64,000 bases of DNA from Deinococcus aestuarii (GTDB lineage: Bacteria > Deinococcota > Deinococci > Deinococcales > Deinococcaceae): contig NZ_JAHKSN010000011.1 of the NCBI RefSeq assembly GCF_018863415.1, positions 1-64,000 of the forward strand, in the 5' to 3' direction. This document shows positions 59,815-64,000 of this stretch, piece by piece. The notes beneath the pieces are model-generated. The model saw nothing but the letters and a program-made list of their open reading frames with translations. It had not been told where the DNA came from and searched no databases. Position numbers and translations under genes: made by a program. Position 1 is the first letter of the stretch, and each line of letters begins with the position of its first letter.

Positions 59815-60327
59815 TCACTCCAGGTCGTCGTAGTGGTGGAGGAGCGCCGCGTCGGGGTCGCCGCCCGCGTGGTGGTGCCGGGCGACGAGGCGGGCGACGC
59901 GGGGCCGGGCCCCCATCCGCGCGAGGAGTTCGGCGCCGAGTTCGGGGTGGTCGGCGCGTACGGCGAGGGGCCCGAGCGGCACGACCCGGGCCAGGCGGTT
60001 GGGCACCAGCCCCACGAGCACCCGCTCGACGACCCGGTAGGGCCGGATGCTCTTGCCGCAGTCGTGGAGCAGGGCGGCGGCGACGAGGTCGGACGCGGCC
60101 CGTGGGTGGTCGCGCAGGAGGTGGCGGGCCACCCGGCAGGCGTGCTCACGGTCGCGCGGGTCCATGCCCAGGTACACGCGCCGCTCGGCGGGGGTGAGAT
60201 AGGCGGCGGCCCAGGCGTCGTCGGGGTGGGCGTGCGCCGCACTCAGGCTGCGCGTCAACCTCCCGACCTTGCCCACGTATCCCCGGACCTTGCGGCTCAG
60301 ACGGGCGCAGAAACTGGGGGCCGACAT
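59815..60327 (-). CDS. HD-domain phosphohydrolase
   Basis: The 170-residue protein has the HD metal-binding signature: H in [15 protein letters not shown] in [14 protein letters not shown], and later H/D residues ([20 protein letters not shown]). HD proteins hydrolyse nucleotides, (p)ppGpp or cyclic dinucleotides; the substrate is not evident. ATG at 60327 has TATCCT 6 nt upstream. Confidence 0.75.
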   Translation of the reverse strand: MSAPSFCARLSRKVRGYVGKVGRLTRSLSAAHAHPDDAWAAAYLTPAERRVYLGMDPRDREHACRVARHLLRDHPRAASDLVAAALLHDCGKSIRPYRVVERVLVGLVPNRLARVVPLGPLAVRADHPELGAELLARMGARPRVARLVARHHHAGGDPDAALLHHYDDLE

Positions 60328-60333
60328 GGGGGG

Positions 60334-60339
60334 AGGATA
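60334..60339 (-). promoter_or_regulatory. Leaderless -10 of the HD-domain gene
   Basis: TATCCT, 6 nt before ATG at 60327. Confidence 0.5.
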
Positions 60340-60398
60340 GATGAGGGGACGGGTGGGAGGGCGAAGCCCCCGGCACCCGTCCCCCTCCGGCCCCCGGC

Positions 60399-61373
60399 TC
60401 AGTCGTCCGCCGCCACCGTCCCCTGCTCGACCTCCAGCGCGGCGAGGGCCCGCTCGGCGCTCATCGCGGCGCGGGTCCCGGCGCCCACGCTGGTGGCGAG
60501 CTGGCGGTACACGTAGTCCGACACGTCGCCCGCCGCGAAGAGCAGGGGCACGCTGGTGTAGATCTCGTCCGTCACCTCGACGTAGCCGTCCTCACGCAGC
60601 TTCACGGTGCCCTGCACGAAGTCGGTGTTCGGCACGTGCCCGATGAAGATGAACACGCCGTCGGTGGGCATGTCCTGCACCTCGCCCGTCTTGAGGTTTC
60701 TCAGCCGCACGCCCATGACGCTGTCCTCGCCCTGGATCTCCTCGACCGCCGTGTCCCAGATGAAGTTCATCTTGGGGCTGGCAAACGCCCGGGCCTGCGC
60801 GACCTTGTTCGCGCGCAGGGTGTCCCGGCGGTGGATCAGGGTGACCTCCTCGGCGAACTTGGTGAGGAAGAGGCCCTCCTCGACCGCCGCGTCGCCGCCG
60901 CCGATCACGACCACCTTCTTGCCCCGGTAGAAGAAGCCGTCGCAGGTGGCGCAGGTGCTCACGCCCTTGCCCCAGAAGTGCTCCTCGCCGGGCACGTTGA
61001 GCCGCTTGGGGTTGGCCCCGGTGGCGAGGATCACGCTGCGGGCACGGTAGGTGCCGCCGTACCCGCGCACGGTGAAGGCGTGGCCGTGCTCGGCGGGCAC
61101 ACACTCGATGGCCTCGACCTCCTCCATCTCGATCCGCGCGCCGAACTTCTCCGCCTGCTGCACCATGCGCTGCGAGAGTTCCATCCCGCTGATGGGCTCG
61201 GGAAAGCCGGGGTAGTTCTCCACGTCCTCGGTCTGCGCGATCTGGCCGCCGGGCAGGCCCTTTTCGAGAACCAGGGTCTTCAGGTTGGCGCGGCCCGTGT
61301 AGATGGCCGCCGTCAACCCGGCGGGACCGCCGCCGACAATCACCACGTCGTAGTCCTGGGGAGCGCTCGTCAT
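60399..61373 (-). CDS. trxB: Thioredoxin reductase
   Basis: The 324-residue flavoprotein has FAD motif [20 protein letters not shown], the redox pair C141-A-T-C144, the NADPH motif [17 protein letters not shown] and [18 protein letters not shown] at the end. It reduces thioredoxin with NADPH and supports oxidative-stress defence. The basic pair [10 protein letters not shown] suits NADPH binding. TACGCT lies 6 nt before ATG at 61373. Thioredoxin itself is not in the window. Confidence 0.93.
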   Translation of the reverse strand: MTSAPQDYDVVIVGGGPAGLTAAIYTGRANLKTLVLEKGLPGGQIAQTEDVENYPGFPEPISGMELSQRMVQQAEKFGARIEMEEVEAIECVPAEHGHAFTVRGYGGTYRARSVILATGANPKRLNVPGEEHFWGKGVSTCATCDGFFYRGKKVVVIGGGDAAVEEGLFLTKFAEEVTLIHRRDTLRANKVAQARAFASPKMNFIWDTAVEEIQGEDSVMGVRLRNLKTGEVQDMPTDGVFIFIGHVPNTDFVQGTVKLREDGYVEVTDEIYTSVPLLFAAGDVSDYVYRQLATSVGAGTRAAMSAERALAALEVEQGTVAADD

Positions 61374-61379
61374 GGAAAA

Positions 61380-61385
61380 AGCGTA
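61380..61385 (-). promoter_or_regulatory. Leaderless -10 of trxB
   Basis: TACGCT, 6 nt before ATG at 61373. Confidence 0.5.
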
Positions 61386-61476
61386 CCACCGGCCACCTTT
61401 CGGGAAGGTCAGCCGAGCACACTTTGATTTCTAAAGTGCTTTGCGAGACTTGGCGACCCGGCTCGGTGGCGGACCG

Positions 61477-61505
61477 CAAAACACCCCCGCCGCCGGGCGA
61501 GGGTG
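61477..61505 (-). terminator. Terminator of tRNA-Gln
   Basis: On the minus strand CACCCTCGCC pairs with GGCGGGGGTG (10 bp, CGGC loop), then TTTT. Confidence 0.85.
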
Positions 61506-61519
61506 CCTGTTGCTGCTGC

Positions 61520-61595
<76 letters not shown>

Positions 61596-61642
61596 TCGCG
61601 TGCGCTGGCCGCCCACCGCTTTCAGCGGGGTGAGCGTGAGGG

Positions 61643-61671
61643 AGTATAGCCGCCCCTTCCCCGGGCGTCAA
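61643..61671 (-). promoter_or_regulatory. Promoter of tRNA-Gln
   Basis: On the minus strand TTGACG (61671-61666), 17-bp spacer, TATACT (61648-61643). Confidence 0.85.
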
Positions 61672-61750
61672 CCGTGGCCCCACCGCGCGACGGGGCGGCG
61701 ACCGGGAACGAAAGCCGCTGAACATCGATTGGACCGCGTGCAAGCCGAGC

Positions 61751-61780
61751 TTGCCCCCCCCGGACGGGCGGTGCTACAGT
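61751..61780 (+). promoter_or_regulatory. rpsA promoter
   Basis: TTGCCC (61751-61756), 18-bp spacer, TACAGT (61775-61780) preceded by TGC (extended -10). A leader of about 80 nt follows before rpsA. Confidence 0.65.
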
Positions 61781-61847
61781 GTGCAGTGTTGCCGCGCTCA
61801 GGCGCAGGTACAGGGACAGGGCACCGGGCGCTTGACGTGCCGGGAGC

Positions 61848-63665
<1,818 letters not shown>

Positions 63666-63682
63666 TCCTCTGAACGCCAAGG

Positions 63683-63712
63683 CCCGCTGGGAGTGATCCC
63701 GGCGGGTTTTGC
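63683..63712 (+). terminator. Terminator after rpsA
   Basis: CCCGCTGGGA (63683-63692) pairs with TCCCGGCGGG (63697-63706, one G-T pair), GTGA loop, then TTTT. Confidence 0.85.
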
Positions 63713-63721
63713 TCTGCCGTT

Positions 63722-64000
63722 CAGGGCAGCGGCCACCGCACGGTGCCGAGCCGGTCGGTGCGCCACACGCGGGCGCCGACCTCCCCGACGCGGGAGAGCA
63801 CGTCGGGGTGCGGGTGCCCGTAGGTGTTGCGTCCCACGCTGAGCAGCACGTCGGCGGGGGTGCTTTCCCGCAGGATGTCTGTGCCCGTGCTGTGGCGGCT
63901 GCCGTGGTGCGCGGCCTTGAGGAGGTCGAGGTCGCCGACACCCAGCCGCGCCTCGACGGGGGTGGGCAGGTCGCCGATGAGAGCAGCGCGGAAGCCGCGC
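63722..64000 (-). CDS. ComEC/Rec2-type metallo-beta-lactamase domain, 3' end (partial)
   Basis: The C-terminal 92 residues, ending TGA at 63722, read [20 protein letters not shown], then [38 protein letters not shown] and [11 protein letters not shown]. These are the conserved end motifs of the beta-lactamase-like domain of DNA-uptake channel ComEC. The gene continues past the window edge on the minus strand, so whether it is the full ComEC or a free hydrolase cannot be told. Confidence 0.8.

Overview
The window is a 64 kb piece of a high-G+C bacterial chromosome, almost certainly Deinococcus or a close relative. The evidence is the tuf-rpmG-secE-nusG-rplK-rplA-rplJ-rplL cluster, an RpoC of about 1546 residues, paired glutamate dehydrogenase genes of the Thermus/Deinococcus type, and many genes whose start codon lies only 5-7 nt after a TANNNT hexamer, the leaderless-mRNA layout known from Deinococcus. 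No rRNA operon, CRISPR array, complete insertion sequence or prophage was seen. It is mostly core chromosome with a few small accessory insertions.

Layout. 1-4300: end of tuf, then rpmG, secE, nusG, the L11-L1 and L10-L7/L12 ribosomal genes and a cold-shock gene. 4289-5516: a decayed Imm22-like immunity gene behind a TPR membrane protein. 5624-14073: rpoB-rpoC with a consensus promoter and a terminator. 14107-16685: a GNAT-like protein, a DUF2721 protein and rlmN. 16901-23198: a plus-strand run of TPR protein, SPOR protein, the redox repressor rex and two lipoproteins. 23276-31527 (minus): a CpdB-type phosphatase, a lactate-oxidase-like flavoprotein, the glycolate oxidase subunits glcF-glcD-glcE and an ABC substrate-binding protein. 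31591-33903: dinB and an RlmI-type methyltransferase.

33987-39683 is a beta-oxidation operon (fadN, alpha/beta hydrolase, fadA) with an AT-rich DUF4393 (Abi-alpha) gene inserted between hydrolase and fadA, and a perfect palindrome next to the promoter -10. 39710-43637: a secreted metallopeptidase, a TauE/SafE exporter with a small partner, pyrD and an Rrf2 regulator. 43775-46362: a fused pabB-pabA gene coupled to pabC. 46532-56259: two glycine-rich stress-type membrane proteins, a polyprenyl diphosphate synthase, gdhA-gdhB with small palindromic repeats on both sides of gdhB, a quinate-dehydrogenase-like protein, an aminoglycoside phosphotransferase-fold protein, xpt and an acyl-CoA carboxyltransferase. 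56411-57035: a YefM/RelE-type toxin-antitoxin pair. 57072-61595: an OhrR-like regulator, an MFS transporter, an HD-domain protein, trxB and tRNA genes for Glu (CTC) and Gln (CTG). 61866-64000: rpsA and the 3' end of a ComEC-type gene.

The least ordinary signals are the DUF4393 insertion, the broken Imm22-like gene, tiny leaderless ORFs that end on the start codons of glcF and tauE, the likely non-catalytic gdhA paralogue, and the toxin gene with no conventional start.
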